A stretch of 64,000 bases of DNA from Vibrio gelatinilyticus (GTDB lineage: Bacteria; Pseudomonadota; Gammaproteobacteria; Enterobacterales; Vibrionaceae), in assembly GCF_022836845.1 (NCBI RefSeq), contig NZ_JAJNNZ010000003.1, positions 62,001-126,000 on the forward strand, written 5' to 3'. Shown here one piece after another: positions 1 through 9,257 of the stretch. The notes beneath the pieces were generated by a model. That model was given only the letters and a program-made list of their open reading frames with translations. It did no database searches and was not told the origin of the DNA. Every line of letters starts with the position of its first letter. Within the stretch, counting starts at the first letter, position 1. A program made the translations under genes and the position numbers.

Positions 1-656
1 TGATGGCCCGAACAAGTGATGACGGTGCCAATGGGATCTCTGCTCTTATTGTGCCAGCGCAGACCATGGGGATCTCCTTTGGGCGCAAAGAGCCGAAAAT
101 GGGCTGGAACAGCCAACCGACTCGTGCAATTACTTTTGAAAACGTCATGGTACCTTCGAATCATATCCTGGGAGAGGAGGGGCAAGGTTTTAAGTTTGCA
201 ATGAGAGGGCTTGATGGAGGACGCATTAACATTGCGTCATGCTCAATTGGCACCGCGCAGCAAGCACTTGAGCAAGCCACCTTGTACATGCAAGAGCGTA
301 CGCAGTTTGGTCGAGAGTTAGCACAGTTTCAGGGACTGCAATTTAAACTGGCAGACATGGCGACCGAATTGGTCGCGGCACGCCAATTGGTGCGTTATGC
401 CGCTTGCAAGCTCGATAGCCAGGATCCGCAAGCCACAGCGTATTGTGCTATGGCAAAACGATTTGCCACTGACGTTGGTTTTCGAGTATGTGATCAAGCG
501 CTTCAGCTTTATGGCGGCTATGGTTATATCAAAGAGTATCCACTGGAACGCTATTTTCGAGACGTACGAGTTCATCAAATATTGGAAGGCACCAACGAAA
601 TTATGCGCGTGATTATCGCTCGTCACTTGTTAAGCGATGCCGGTTCGATGTTGTAA
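1..656 (+). CDS. Acyl-CoA dehydrogenase, C-terminal part (cut by window start)
   Basis: This is the C-terminal two thirds of a flavin-dependent acyl-CoA dehydrogenase, which makes 2-enoyl-CoA from short or branched acyl-CoA. The gene is open at base 1, so its start lies outside the window. Visible family marks are the YGGYGYIKEYP segment and the C-terminal HQILEGTNEIMR motif, where the Glu of LEGT is the usual catalytic base in short and branched-chain members. The next genes are enoyl-CoA hydratase, 3-hydroxyisobutyryl-CoA hydrolase and 3-hydroxyisobutyrate dehydrogenase, so isobutyryl-CoA (valine pathway) is the likely substrate. That specificity is inferred from context. The gap to the next gene is 27 bp. 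Confidence 0.92.
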   Translation, partial: MARTSDDGANGISALIVPAQTMGISFGRKEPKMGWNSQPTRAITFENVMVPSNHILGEEGQGFKFAMRGLDGGRINIASCSIGTAQQALEQATLYMQERTQFGRELAQFQGLQFKLADMATELVAARQLVRYAACKLDSQDPQATAYCAMAKRFATDVGFRVCDQALQLYGGYGYIKEYPLERYFRDVRVHQILEGTNEIMRVIIARHLLSDAGSML

Positions 657-683
657 TCCCCTAACTATTCAGGAGGTTAACTT

Positions 684-1472
684 ATGTCGCAGATAAAAAA
701 GCAAACCATACAGACTAAGATTGACAATCACATCGCGGTCTTGACGATCAATAACCCTCCGGCCAATACCTGGACACAACAAAGCCTGACTGAGCTAAAA
801 GAATGGGTGGAATTGCTCAATCAGGACAAGCAAGTCTATGCTTTGGTGATCACTGGTAGCGGCAGTAAATTTTTTTCTGCGGGCGCAGATTTAAGCTTAT
901 TTGCTAGCGGTAATAAGGCGGTGGCCTTTGATATGGCTAACTGTTTTGGTGAAGCATTCGAAACGCTATCGGCGTTTCGGGGAATCTCGATAGCGGCTAT
1001 CAATGGCTATGCTATGGGAGGGGGACTTGAAGTGGCTCTTGCATGCGATATTCGCATTGCCGAGGAGCACTCGATTATGGCGTTACCCGAAGCCAAAGTG
1101 GGTTTACTGCCTTGCGCCGGGGGAACGCAGAACTTAACGGCATTGGTGGGTGAAGGTTGGGCTAAGCGTATTATTTTATGTGGTGAGCAGGTGAATGCTG
1201 AGCTGGCACACAGCATACGACTGGTGGAAGAAGTGGTCGCTAAAGGGGCAAGCATGGCCTGTGCAATGTCAATGGCAGAATCGGTCGCACAGCAATCACC
1301 ACTATCGGTGGCGGCTTGCAAAACCTTGATTCAGGCAGCGCGAAGTACTACTCGTCAGCATGGGTTAATCAAAGAGCGAGAGCTATTTGTTCGTCTATTT
1401 GACAGTCAGGATCAAAGCGAAGGGGTCAACGCTTTTTTAGAAAAACGCCGCCCTAACTGGAAAAACCAATAG
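684..1472 (+). CDS. Enoyl-CoA hydratase/isomerase (valine catabolism)
   Basis: A 262-residue crotonase-fold protein that would hydrate an enoyl-CoA such as methacrylyl-CoA. The oxyanion-hole and active-site segments are visible: FSAGADLS near residue 70, GGGLEVALACD near residue 115, and ALPEAKVGLLPCAGGTQ near residue 135, with both expected Glu residues. The start is set by an AGGAGGT ribosome site just upstream. It lies 27 bp after the acyl-CoA dehydrogenase and 15 bp before the hydrolase, so one operon is likely. The fold is certain; the exact acyl substrate is inferred from the neighbours. Confidence 0.9.
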   Translation: MSQIKKQTIQTKIDNHIAVLTINNPPANTWTQQSLTELKEWVELLNQDKQVYALVITGSGSKFFSAGADLSLFASGNKAVAFDMANCFGEAFETLSAFRGISIAAINGYAMGGGLEVALACDIRIAEEHSIMALPEAKVGLLPCAGGTQNLTALVGEGWAKRIILCGEQVNAELAHSIRLVEEVVAKGASMACAMSMAESVAQQSPLSVAACKTLIQAARSTTRQHGLIKERELFVRLFDSQDQSEGVNAFLEKRRPNWKNQ

Positions 1473-1487
1473 GTAAAAGGAAGCGCA

Positions 1488-2618
1488 ATGGTACACAGAG
1501 TTCGTTTTTCAGAGCTGCCTTGTAATGACGGTCAGCATGCGATTGCCATAGCCACGTTAGACAATCCGGCATCTCTCAATGCGTTAACACTGGATATGAT
1601 ACAGCAGCTCTACCGCCAATTGGTCGAGTGGCAAAGCAACTCGCGAATTGCTTGTGTGGTCTTAGACAGCAAAGGTGAAAAAGCGTTTTGTGCGGGTGGA
1701 GACGTACGTGCCATGTATCATGTGATGAAACAAGAAACCGGGCAAGTCGCCCAGAAATACTTGTTAGAGTATTTCGCCTTGGAATATCAGTGTGACTACC
1801 TAATTCATACCTACCGTAAGCCTATCATCGTATGGGGAAAGGGCATCGTGATGGGAGGCGGAATGGGATTGTATATGGGAGCCAGTCATAAGGTGGTTAC
1901 GCCTAAATCAAGACTCGCAATGCCTGAAGTCAGTATCGGCTTATACCCCGATGTAGGGGCAACCTGGTTTCTCAATAAAATCGATCCTAGCGTGGGGCTG
2001 TTTCTCGGGCTAACTGGCTCGCTGATTAATGCCAGCGATGCGATAGACATCGGATTTGCAGATCATATCGTACTTGAAGAAAGCCACATGGATGTCATTC
2101 AACAGTTGCAAATCAGCGATTGGTTAGAGCAAGAGGACCATGATGAGCTGGTCTCAGAGATACTCGAATCGTTTGCCGATCACAGTACTGGCGAACACCC
2201 GAAACGGCAGCTAATGGCGCATCTACCCGCGATTCAACAGGCTTGTATTGGTGACGATCTTGGCCATATTCAACAACGATTATTGGCGATAAAAACAGAT
2301 GACCCTTGGTTGAAAGCGGCTAAGGCAGCCATGTCTCAAGGAAGCCCAATTTCAGCACATATCTGCTTTAGGCAACTAACCCAGTATCAGGCGTTGTCGT
2401 TGGCAGATTGTTTTCGCTTAGAGTTAAGTTTGTCGGTGCGATGTGGTGAGCTTGGTGAATTTCAAGAAGGGGTTAGAGCTCGCCTGATTGATAAAGATGG
2501 AGAGCCTAATTGGCTGTTTCGTCGTGTCAACGAGGTCGATATGGCGGTGATCGACAATCTATTTACAACACTGTGGCCGCAAAGCCAACACCCCTTAGGC
2601 CAGCTGGGTAACCGTTAG
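1488..2618 (+). CDS. 3-hydroxyisobutyryl-CoA hydrolase
   Basis: A 376-residue crotonase-superfamily protein of the length typical for 3-hydroxyisobutyryl-CoA hydrolase, about 100 residues longer than a plain enoyl-CoA hydratase. It shows FCAGGDVRAMY, then GGGMGLYMGAS, then the hydrolase-type stretch AMPEVSIGLYPDVGATWFL, whose Glu and Asp are the catalytic pair in this family. It releases 3-hydroxyisobutyrate from its CoA ester, the step between the hydratase upstream and the dehydrogenase downstream. The ATG follows AAAAGGAAG at good spacing. The gene order strongly supports the assignment. Confidence 0.9.
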   Translation: MVHRVRFSELPCNDGQHAIAIATLDNPASLNALTLDMIQQLYRQLVEWQSNSRIACVVLDSKGEKAFCAGGDVRAMYHVMKQETGQVAQKYLLEYFALEYQCDYLIHTYRKPIIVWGKGIVMGGGMGLYMGASHKVVTPKSRLAMPEVSIGLYPDVGATWFLNKIDPSVGLFLGLTGSLINASDAIDIGFADHIVLEESHMDVIQQLQISDWLEQEDHDELVSEILESFADHSTGEHPKRQLMAHLPAIQQACIGDDLGHIQQRLLAIKTDDPWLKAAKAAMSQGSPISAHICFRQLTQYQALSLADCFRLELSLSVRCGELGEFQEGVRARLIDKDGEPNWLFRRVNEVDMAVIDNLFTTLWPQSQHPLGQLGNR

Positions 2619-2672
2619 CCACAGATAGGGAACGCGACTGACGGACTTTGAATTAAATGAAGGAGGTAGCAA

Positions 2673-3587
2673 ATGAGCACCATTGCATTTATTGGCTTAG
2701 GCAATATGGGTAGCCCCATGGCGCAAAATCTGTTGGCCGCAGGTTTCAACGTACAAGTTTTTGATGTCGATGAATCTGCAACAGCGCAGTTAGTACCGTT
2801 TGGAGCGATCGCTGCAGGCTCGTTGCAAGAAGTCGTGAAAGGTGCCGAGACGGTGATCACCATGTTGCCAGCCGGAAAGCACGTGCGGTCGGTGTATCTG
2901 GGGGATCTGCACGGTCGTGTTGGGCTGATTAATCTTGTTGAGGATAAGACCTTTATGATTGATTCTTCTACCGTTGATCCAGACTCAGCACGATTAGTTG
3001 CTAACGAAGCCGCCAACAAGGGGCTGGAGTTTGTCGACGCACCGGTCTCTGGAGGGGTTGCAGGAGCGCAGGCGGCGACATTGACTTTTATTGTCGGAGG
3101 TACAGACGCGGCGTTTTTACGTGCTAAACAGGTGCTGTCACATTTGGGGCGAAATGTTTTCCATGCCGGGCATGCTGGCGATGGGCAAATGGCTAAGATC
3201 TGCAACAACCTGATGCTGGGTATATTGATGTCTGGGACATGTGAAGCGTTAAACCTGGGTATCGAACATGGTCTGGATCCTAAGGTGCTGTCGGATATCA
3301 TGTTGCAAAGCTCAGGCAGAAATTGGGCGTTAGAGCTTTATAACCCTTGCCCCGGAGTTATGCCTAATGCTCCCGCTAGTCATCACTATAGTCCCGGATT
3401 TATGAGTAAATTGATGTTAAAGGACTTAGGGTTAGGGGTGGAAACCGCATTGCAAACTCAAACGCCAGTTCCGATGGGGACACTGGCTCGTAATCTCTAT
3501 GCTTTTCATAACGCCAATGGCAATGAAGCGCTCGATTTTTCAAGCATGTTTGAATTCTATCAACGACAGTCTAAGTCGTCACAATAA
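2673..3587 (+). CDS. mmsB: 3-hydroxyisobutyrate dehydrogenase
   Basis: A 304-residue NAD(P)-dependent beta-hydroxyacid dehydrogenase that oxidises 3-hydroxyisobutyrate to methylmalonate semialdehyde. The N-terminal Rossmann motif is GLGNMGSPMA (residues 8-17). The substrate loop is DAPVSGGVAGA near residue 122, and the catalytic Lys is K175 in GDGQMAKICNN. An AAGGAGGT site precedes the ATG. It follows the hydrolase by 54 bp and completes the valine branch found in this operon. No semialdehyde dehydrogenase (mmsA) is visible downstream; it may lie upstream of the window. Confidence 0.93.
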   Translation: MSTIAFIGLGNMGSPMAQNLLAAGFNVQVFDVDESATAQLVPFGAIAAGSLQEVVKGAETVITMLPAGKHVRSVYLGDLHGRVGLINLVEDKTFMIDSSTVDPDSARLVANEAANKGLEFVDAPVSGGVAGAQAATLTFIVGGTDAAFLRAKQVLSHLGRNVFHAGHAGDGQMAKICNNLMLGILMSGTCEALNLGIEHGLDPKVLSDIMLQSSGRNWALELYNPCPGVMPNAPASHHYSPGFMSKLMLKDLGLGVETALQTQTPVPMGTLARNLYAFHNANGNEALDFSSMFEFYQRQSKSSQ

Positions 3588-3627
3588 GCGATCATTGGAT
3601 CACCTTTACTCAAGGAGGAGCCGTACT

Positions 3628-4386
3628 ATGAATCTAAAACAAAGCGTGATAGCCATAACCGGAGCAGGGCAAGGATTGGGGCAGATGATGGCGATTACCT
3701 TAGCGCACTCAGGGGCTGAATTGGCTTTAATTGATGTCAACGAAGAGGCATTGCGCAAGACTCAAGACCAGTGTCATATGCTCAGTGTCAAGGCATTGAC
3801 TTACTGTGCCGATGTCACGGATGAGCAGCAAGTCGAGCAAACTTTTTCAAATATCATTCAAGACTTTGGTCAATTAGATGGGCTCATCAACAACGCAGGA
3901 ATTTTGCGCGATGGATTGTTAGTGAAACTCAAAGATGGCGAGATAAGTAAAATGTCTCTGGCGCAGTTTGATGCGGTGATGAACGTGAATGTCACAGGGA
4001 CTTTTCTCTGTGCCAGGGAGGCCGCCGCTAAGATGATCGAAACTGAGCGGCAAGGCGTCATCATCAACATTTCCAGTGTCGCTAGGGCGGGCAATATTGG
4101 TCAAACTAATTATGCGGCTTCTAAGGCTGCGGTTGCGACTATGGCAACAACCTGGGCCAAAGAGCTGGCGCGCTATGGTATTCGAGCTGCCGCTATCGCT
4201 CCCGGTGTAGTGCAAACAGCCATGGCAGACCAGCTCAAACCAGAAGCGATTGAACGTTTGAAAGCCATGGTGCCGATTGGACGCATTGGTGAAAGCAACG
4301 AGATCGCTCATGCGGCTAAGTTTATCCTGGAAAACGACTACGTTACAGGAAGAGTGATTGAAGTCGATGGTGGAATGAGAATGTAA
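3628..4386 (+). CDS. SDR-family 3-hydroxyacyl/3-oxoacyl reductase (FabG-like)
   Basis: A 252-residue classical short-chain dehydrogenase. It shows the cofactor motif TGAGQGLG (11-18), NNAG (88-91) and the catalytic Ser149 or 150, Tyr162 and Lys166 (NYAASK). I chose the ATG at 3628 because AAGGAGGAG lies just upstream; an earlier in-frame start would overlap mmsB and lacks such a site. It probably handles a hydroxyacyl or oxoacyl intermediate as part of the branched-chain operon. The substrate cannot be read from sequence. Confidence 0.88.
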   Translation: MNLKQSVIAITGAGQGLGQMMAITLAHSGAELALIDVNEEALRKTQDQCHMLSVKALTYCADVTDEQQVEQTFSNIIQDFGQLDGLINNAGILRDGLLVKLKDGEISKMSLAQFDAVMNVNVTGTFLCAREAAAKMIETERQGVIINISSVARAGNIGQTNYAASKAAVATMATTWAKELARYGIRAAAIAPGVVQTAMADQLKPEAIERLKAMVPIGRIGESNEIAHAAKFILENDYVTGRVIEVDGGMRM

Positions 4387-4431
4387 GGTGCTATCATGCG
4401 TTTACAGTCACCGGACTCAAAGGAAATAACA

Positions 4432-4866
4432 ATGACCTCTATTCAAGAATTTATGACGCAGCACCACAAACAGTGTGATGACCTTCTAGTTGATGCCGAA
4501 GGTGCAATAGCCGCTAACGATTGGACCGAATTTGCATTGGGTTGGAATGCATTTGAAAAGGAAACATTGCACCACTTTGAACTTGAAGAGCAGGTTTTAT
4601 TTCCTGAATTTGAAGCGCAAACGGGCATGGTTGGAGGGCCAACCAACGTAATGCGACAGGAACATAGCCAGATAAGGGCGATGTTTGAGCAGATGCAGCA
4701 GGCCATTGCGGAACAGAATCAGGAACGTGCCATTGGTGTGATTGAAAGTACCATGTTGTTTATTCAGCAGCACAACATGAAAGAGGAGCAGATCCTCTAT
4801 CCAATGTCAGATAATCGCCTGAATAATGGTGAAGAACTGGTGGCCAGAATGAAGAGCCAGAGCTAA
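4432..4866 (+). CDS. Hemerythrin HHE domain protein
   Basis: A 144-residue four-helix cytoplasmic protein with the residues expected of a diiron hemerythrin-like site: H12, H48 with E52 (HFELE), H78 (QEHSQ) and H114 with E118 (HNMKE). Family members bind O2 or NO, or act in repair of iron centres. The ATG at 4432 is chosen because AAAGGA precedes it; an upstream ATG at 4396 would add 12 residues and has no ribosome site. It follows the SDR by 45 bp and leads into a DUF2249 gene and an NnrS-like membrane gene, so a nitric-oxide or redox role is likely. Confidence 0.85.
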   Translation: MTSIQEFMTQHHKQCDDLLVDAEGAIAANDWTEFALGWNAFEKETLHHFELEEQVLFPEFEAQTGMVGGPTNVMRQEHSQIRAMFEQMQQAIAEQNQERAIGVIESTMLFIQQHNMKEEQILYPMSDNRLNNGEELVARMKSQS

Positions 4867-4883
4867 CTAGGAGCGAGTAAGAT

Positions 4884-5159
4884 ATGATCGCGGTGATTGA
4901 GCTTGATGTCAGTACACTAGAACCACCCCAGCCAATGCACGAGATCTGTCAGGCATTGGTGGAGCTATCCAATGATCAAATACTCCATGTCACCCACAGG
5001 CGCAAACCGATTCCTTTATTTGAAATGCTAGACGACAAGTATTGCTATCTACATAGAGAAATCGAGGAGGGGGACCACCATATCTGGTTTTGGCACCTAG
5101 GTGTCAGACAGGCAGAGCAACAAGTAAAGGTGATGATTAATGAGAATGACAGGGCTTAA
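4884..5159 (+). CDS. DUF2249-domain protein
   Basis: A 91-residue soluble protein with the DUF2249 pattern: an N-terminal ELDVSTLEPPQPM, a middle HRRKPIPLFEML and a Trp-rich end (HHIWFWHLGV). DUF2249 proteins resemble the TusA fold and often lie next to hemerythrin and nitric-oxide genes. The biochemical role is not established. It starts 17 bp after the hemerythrin, and its last 20 bases overlap the next gene, so the three are probably co-translated. Confidence 0.8.
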   Translation: MIAVIELDVSTLEPPQPMHEICQALVELSNDQILHVTHRRKPIPLFEMLDDKYCYLHREIEEGDHHIWFWHLGVRQAEQQVKVMINENDRA

Positions 5160-6429
5160 CTTTGAGTCGATCCCTCCTTTAGCCACTCCTTTTCGTTTCT
5201 ACCTTACTGCACCGATTTTCGCGTTAATTGCTGCAGCTTTGCTGATCGACCAGGGAAGTGCTATTTGGTTGAGCCGCTGGATGCCAGCATCATTGGCCAT
5301 CACCCATTTATTGGCATTGGGAGTGATGGGATTGATCATGGTTGGTTCGCTGTTTCAAGTCGTGCCAGTGTTGTGCGGTGCGCCTTTGAAAATCGAAAAG
5401 TGGTCGTTGTTATTAATGCACGGCGGCCTAATGATTGGCACCCTCGCTTTATCAGCAGCCTTTCTTGGCTGGACAACATTTCTGACTGGGTTTGCTTTAC
5501 TTGCCCTAAGCCTTGGTTACTTTGTTATCAGACTTGTTCTAGTTTTGGTAAGGCAAGCCCAAGGTGAACAAACGCGACTGCCTATTTTTTTGGCAGCGAC
5601 TGCGCTTGGTGGTGGGGTGGTCATCGGTCTATTGCTTATCTCAAATGTTCTATGGGGATGGCTACCTACGTTTGGAAAAAGTATCACGAATTTACACGCA
5701 GGGTTTGGTGTATTTGGTTGGGTGCTATTACTGGTGATGGCCGTCAGCTTTCAGGTGATCCCCATGTTTCATGTGACGCCAACGTTTCCTGCTCCCTGGC
5801 GCATTGGCCTGATTAGTATGACGTTGTTTGGCTTATTTTCGTTATCGATGGTGACGCTGCTGGAACTTGACCAATATTATGCGGGAGTCATTTGCCCGAT
5901 GGTCGCAGTGGTGTATGCCTTGATGGGGATTGAGCGTTTAAGTAAGCGAAAACGAAAATTACCGGATGCGGTAGTGACATATTGGCTAGTGGGATGGAGC
6001 TGTTTGATCTTAGGGTGCGTACTGATCATTGCGATGCCATTAATTGGCGATCAATATCAGGCAAAAGCAGAAGTGTTTGTTGGGCTCATTATTGGTTTGG
6101 GCTTTATCCTTGGCATCATCCAAGGCATGCTACTGAAAATCGTGCCGTTTCTCATTACGCTGCATTTGCAAAGGCTAGCGATGCAAAACCCTGCTGGTAT
6201 GATGCTACTGCCCGATCACTACCAGTTGATCAGTCGCAATCAGGGAAAGTACCAATTTAGGCTGTATCTGTTGGTACTTATGTCTATTTTTGGTGCGTTA
6301 TTCATGCCATCTTTGACCCCATTACTTGGCGTTTGCATAGCGAGTAATTGGCTTGTTATTGCATACAATATTAGTAAAGCGACATATGTGTATCGTCAGG
6401 TTCATAAACAGATGTTGGCTAGCGAGTGA
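5140..6429 (+). CDS. NnrS-like polytopic membrane protein
   Basis: A protein of about 429 residues with roughly twelve hydrophobic segments and few soluble parts. The beginning (PPLATPFRFYL, then a helix) and the segment ITHLLALGVMGLIMVGSLFQ with an intramembrane His resemble the NnrS and haem-copper-like family linked to nitric-oxide response. Further His residues lie near helices (NLHAGFGVFGW; IPMFHVTP). The start is ATG 5140 or ATG 5146; both overlap the DUF2249 gene, which indicates translational coupling. Family placement is by resemblance, so the function is tentative. Confidence 0.65.
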   Translation: MRMTGLNFESIPPLATPFRFYLTAPIFALIAAALLIDQGSAIWLSRWMPASLAITHLLALGVMGLIMVGSLFQVVPVLCGAPLKIEKWSLLLMHGGLMIGTLALSAAFLGWTTFLTGFALLALSLGYFVIRLVLVLVRQAQGEQTRLPIFLAATALGGGVVIGLLLISNVLWGWLPTFGKSITNLHAGFGVFGWVLLLVMAVSFQVIPMFHVTPTFPAPWRIGLISMTLFGLFSLSMVTLLELDQYYAGVICPMVAVVYALMGIERLSKRKRKLPDAVVTYWLVGWSCLILGCVLIIAMPLIGDQYQAKAEVFVGLIIGLGFILGIIQGMLLKIVPFLITLHLQRLAMQNPAGMMLLPDHYQLISRNQGKYQFRLYLLVLMSIFGALFMPSLTPLLGVCIASNWLVIAYNISKATYVYRQVHKQMLASE

Positions 6430-6469
6430 TAGTGGTTTTTTCAAACTCATGTGATTTTTCTAACAAACG

Positions 6470-6524
6470 CCTGACTATGATAAGCTTCGCGGTCAGGTAG
6501 GTTTGAGCGTGTTAGCGCTTTTTT
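6470..6524 (+). terminator. Possible terminator after the NnrS-like gene
   Basis: An inverted repeat CCTGAC/GTCAGG (6470-6475 and 6492-6497) is followed by a small AGCG/CGCT hairpin (6506-6519) that runs straight into six T. The stems are short, so termination efficiency is uncertain. Confidence 0.35.
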
Positions 6525-6537
6525 AATTTCAGTACTA

Positions 6538-8250
6538 ATGAACTCGTCGTTGAGGCCAAGCATCATCGTGACACATCAAGCATCACCACTGTCTAAATTC
6601 AGAACCTTTGCCACCACAGTGGACCATCTCGCACGACCTGAGCGTTTTACCTTCCCGTACTACTATTCGCCTCACCCATTGGCAGTCATTGCAATGCAAG
6701 AGTTGCAAGAATACTTGAAGTCTCAGTCAGATCTGAAGAATATGAGCAGGATGTTTGCGGTTTTGGTGGTAGAGAATGCGCAAGGCTCACTAGGCTACTT
6801 ATGCTCATTTTCTGAAGACGGCACGACAGCAGAAGTCTCTAATTCGGTCACTGAGTTTTTTGTCGATCCCATTGTAAACCCACAGGATCGCATTGCCCAG
6901 TTTGGTGAGTTGGAGAATCAGATAGAGCAATTGGCCCAAGAGGTTGAACAGCAGCTAAATGCCTCGGACCTTATTCAGTTAAAACAAAGAATGGCTAACG
7001 GGGCCGAACAGTTTGAGCAAAAAATTGCGCAGTTCCAAAAAGAAATTGCCTTAAATAAGAAGCAGCGTAAACAACAACGTCAGCAGGCTGAAAGCGAAGT
7101 TGGTAAATCGATAGATGAAGAACAATTAGCTGCAATAATTCGCGATCTTGGTAACAAAAGTAGTGCTGAGAAAAGACAGCTCAAAGCATTAAAACAGGAT
7201 TGGCAACGCACTCGCGAGGCATTGGATAAAGCACTTCAAAGCAAACAGCACAGTATTGAACTGTTGCAAAAACGCTATCGAAAGCTCGCTGATACACTCT
7301 TGCTTGAAACCCGCAGTGCCTGCCAGTTTCTCAATCGAGAAGGTAAGTCAAAAAGCCTACTAGCACTTTTTCCCGATACTGGAAAAAAACAGCCCATTGC
7401 TTTTGCCAGCGAACAGAACCTACCTAAGCTGCTGCAAGCCGCATTTAAGATGAGCCTGACGCCCATAGCACTGGGAGAGTTTTGGTGGGGAGACTCACCA
7501 TATCAACAAATTCGCCAACATAAGAACTTGTATCCGGTGTGCCAAAGTAAGTGCTTTGAGATATTAGAGCACATGTTAGAGGGGATTGAGCTGGACGAAA
7601 GCCCACTTGAGCAAACGCCTTCTTACAACAAAGAGCTTGAAATTGTTTACCAGGATGATGCGTTAGTGGTGGTTAACAAACCCGCCGAGTTCTTGTCGGT
7701 GTCGGGAAAATACATTCAAGATTCGGTTGAAGCCAGAATTCGAGCAAAATACCCGGACGCTGAAGGTCCGCTAATTGTTCATCGATTAGATATGTCGACA
7801 TCAGGGCTATTGGTGCTCACATTAACCTCAGAAGCTAACAAACGAGTACAACAACAGTTTATTGAGCGCAGCGTTGTAAAGCGGTATACCGCGTTGTTGG
7901 AAGGAAGCATCGAACAAGAGCAAGGCGTCATTGCTCTTCCATTAACGGGTGATATTGAAGATAGACCTCGGCAAAGGGTTTGCCATGATAAAGGTCGCAG
8001 CGCCGAGACTTCTTATCAGGTGATTGAAGTGAACAATAACCGCACCACAGTCCATTTGTACCCCAAAACAGGCAGGACTCATCAGCTTCGTGTTCACTGC
8101 GCCCATCAAGCTGGCTTGAACACGCCAATTGTCGGGGATGATTTGTATGGCTTTAAAGAAAGCAGGCTGCATCTACATGCTGGATTTTTAAAGCTGCGCC
8201 ATCCTGTTACCGATCAAATCATTGAATTTGAGGTCCCTGCTGATTTTTGA
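6538..8250 (+). CDS. RluA-family pseudouridine synthase with long N-terminal coiled coil
   Basis: A 570-residue protein in two parts. Residues 1 to about 360 include a long charged, Gln-rich helical stretch (about 125-250), probably coiled coil. Residues from about 365 form an RluA-type pseudouridine synthase domain with the catalytic motif HRLDMSTSGLL (Asp418), the RYTALLEG strand and the KTGRTHQLRVH segment. It would convert uridines to pseudouridine in rRNA or tRNA; the target site cannot be read. Ordinary RluA proteins are about 220-330 residues, so the N-terminal extension is notable. No clear ribosome site precedes ATG 6538. Confidence 0.88.
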   Translation: MNSSLRPSIIVTHQASPLSKFRTFATTVDHLARPERFTFPYYYSPHPLAVIAMQELQEYLKSQSDLKNMSRMFAVLVVENAQGSLGYLCSFSEDGTTAEVSNSVTEFFVDPIVNPQDRIAQFGELENQIEQLAQEVEQQLNASDLIQLKQRMANGAEQFEQKIAQFQKEIALNKKQRKQQRQQAESEVGKSIDEEQLAAIIRDLGNKSSAEKRQLKALKQDWQRTREALDKALQSKQHSIELLQKRYRKLADTLLLETRSACQFLNREGKSKSLLALFPDTGKKQPIAFASEQNLPKLLQAAFKMSLTPIALGEFWWGDSPYQQIRQHKNLYPVCQSKCFEILEHMLEGIELDESPLEQTPSYNKELEIVYQDDALVVVNKPAEFLSVSGKYIQDSVEARIRAKYPDAEGPLIVHRLDMSTSGLLVLTLTSEANKRVQQQFIERSVVKRYTALLEGSIEQEQGVIALPLTGDIEDRPRQRVCHDKGRSAETSYQVIEVNNNRTTVHLYPKTGRTHQLRVHCAHQAGLNTPIVGDDLYGFKESRLHLHAGFLKLRHPVTDQIIEFEVPADF

Positions 8251-8271
8251 TGCTAAGGAAGGTACATCTGC

Positions 8272-9036
8272 ATGCTTCGTAACGTTCTGCCAATGAAAGC
8301 AACAGTGCTAAAGAGTGGCCCAAGTAAAGCCGACTGGCATGCCGATGCCTTTATTCATAAAGGTTTTAATCTTCCCTATCAGCTCTATTCACCGCCACAA
8401 AAAGGCGTATGGCCTCTGATTGTTCATCTGCACGGCAGTGGTGAGGCTGGCGTCGACAACCAGACGCAGATGTACAGTAACACCAACACCGGCCCTCAAT
8501 ACTTTGCCAATCATGAAAACCAGACCATTCAACAAGCTTTCGTATTAGCGCCTCAAACGCCAGAATCTATGCGTTGGGCCAGTGATTCAATTGGTCCTTA
8601 TGATTTTGAATCAACCCCATCAACCCCATCTATGAGCGCCTTGCTGTGTTTGATCGATCACATGATTGCCAGTAACCCAAACATTGATGCTAATCGGATA
8701 TACCTATGCGGGCTATCACGTGGTGGCCAGGGCGTATGGAATGGCTTATTTCAACGGCCAGACTTGTTTGCCGCAGCGATAGCGATTTGTGGCAGTGCCG
8801 ATCCAAAGCAAGCGCAAAGAATCAAAGAGACTCCGGTTTGGGTGTTTCATGGGGAGGCCGATGACATCACCGATGTAGGCTACTCACGACAAATGGTTAT
8901 CGCCCTGCAGAAAAGCGGCAACGGCTTTATCCGGCATACAGAAGTGATCGGCGGAGATCATGGTTCAGCCTGGCTCGCCGCATACAGTACCAGCGAAGCA
9001 TACACCTGGCTTTGCCAACAGAAAGGTAGTCATTAA
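8272..9036 (+). CDS. Alpha/beta hydrolase, phospholipase/carboxylesterase type
   Basis: A 254-residue cytosolic hydrolase (no signal peptide). It shows the oxyanion segment HLHGSGEAG near residue 52, the nucleophile elbow GLSRGG (Ser149) and, in the C-terminal third, HGEADDITDV and GGDHGSAW, which would supply the acid and His of the triad. The layout matches esterase or dienelactone-hydrolase-like enzymes that act on small esters. The ATG follows AAGGAAGG. It begins 21 bp after the pseudouridine synthase. The substrate is unknown. Confidence 0.78.
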   Translation: MLRNVLPMKATVLKSGPSKADWHADAFIHKGFNLPYQLYSPPQKGVWPLIVHLHGSGEAGVDNQTQMYSNTNTGPQYFANHENQTIQQAFVLAPQTPESMRWASDSIGPYDFESTPSTPSMSALLCLIDHMIASNPNIDANRIYLCGLSRGGQGVWNGLFQRPDLFAAAIAICGSADPKQAQRIKETPVWVFHGEADDITDVGYSRQMVIALQKSGNGFIRHTEVIGGDHGSAWLAAYSTSEAYTWLCQQKGSH

Positions 9037-9257
9037 GGCCTATGTTGGTGCTCGTTCAGCGCAAGCAACCACCTATACACACTTTGCCTAGGTTGACATC
9101 CTGAAACGCAAAAATAGCGGACCAACAGCAAAAGTCTGATGTTAACGGCTTGTTTTTAGAATGTTAGCTCTATAGGGTTATATCGAACCCTGACACTTCA
9201 TACATTTTGATTTGTTGGGGTGAATAATGTCGATAACAGTTTAAGGACAAACTGACT

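Noticed and set aside
6459..6517. Orphan integron attC site (TAACAAACGCC start with nested inverted repeats)
   Set aside because: The beginning resembles a vibrio attC, but the outer arms do not pair cleanly, no second site or integrase is present, and a terminator reading explains the T run.
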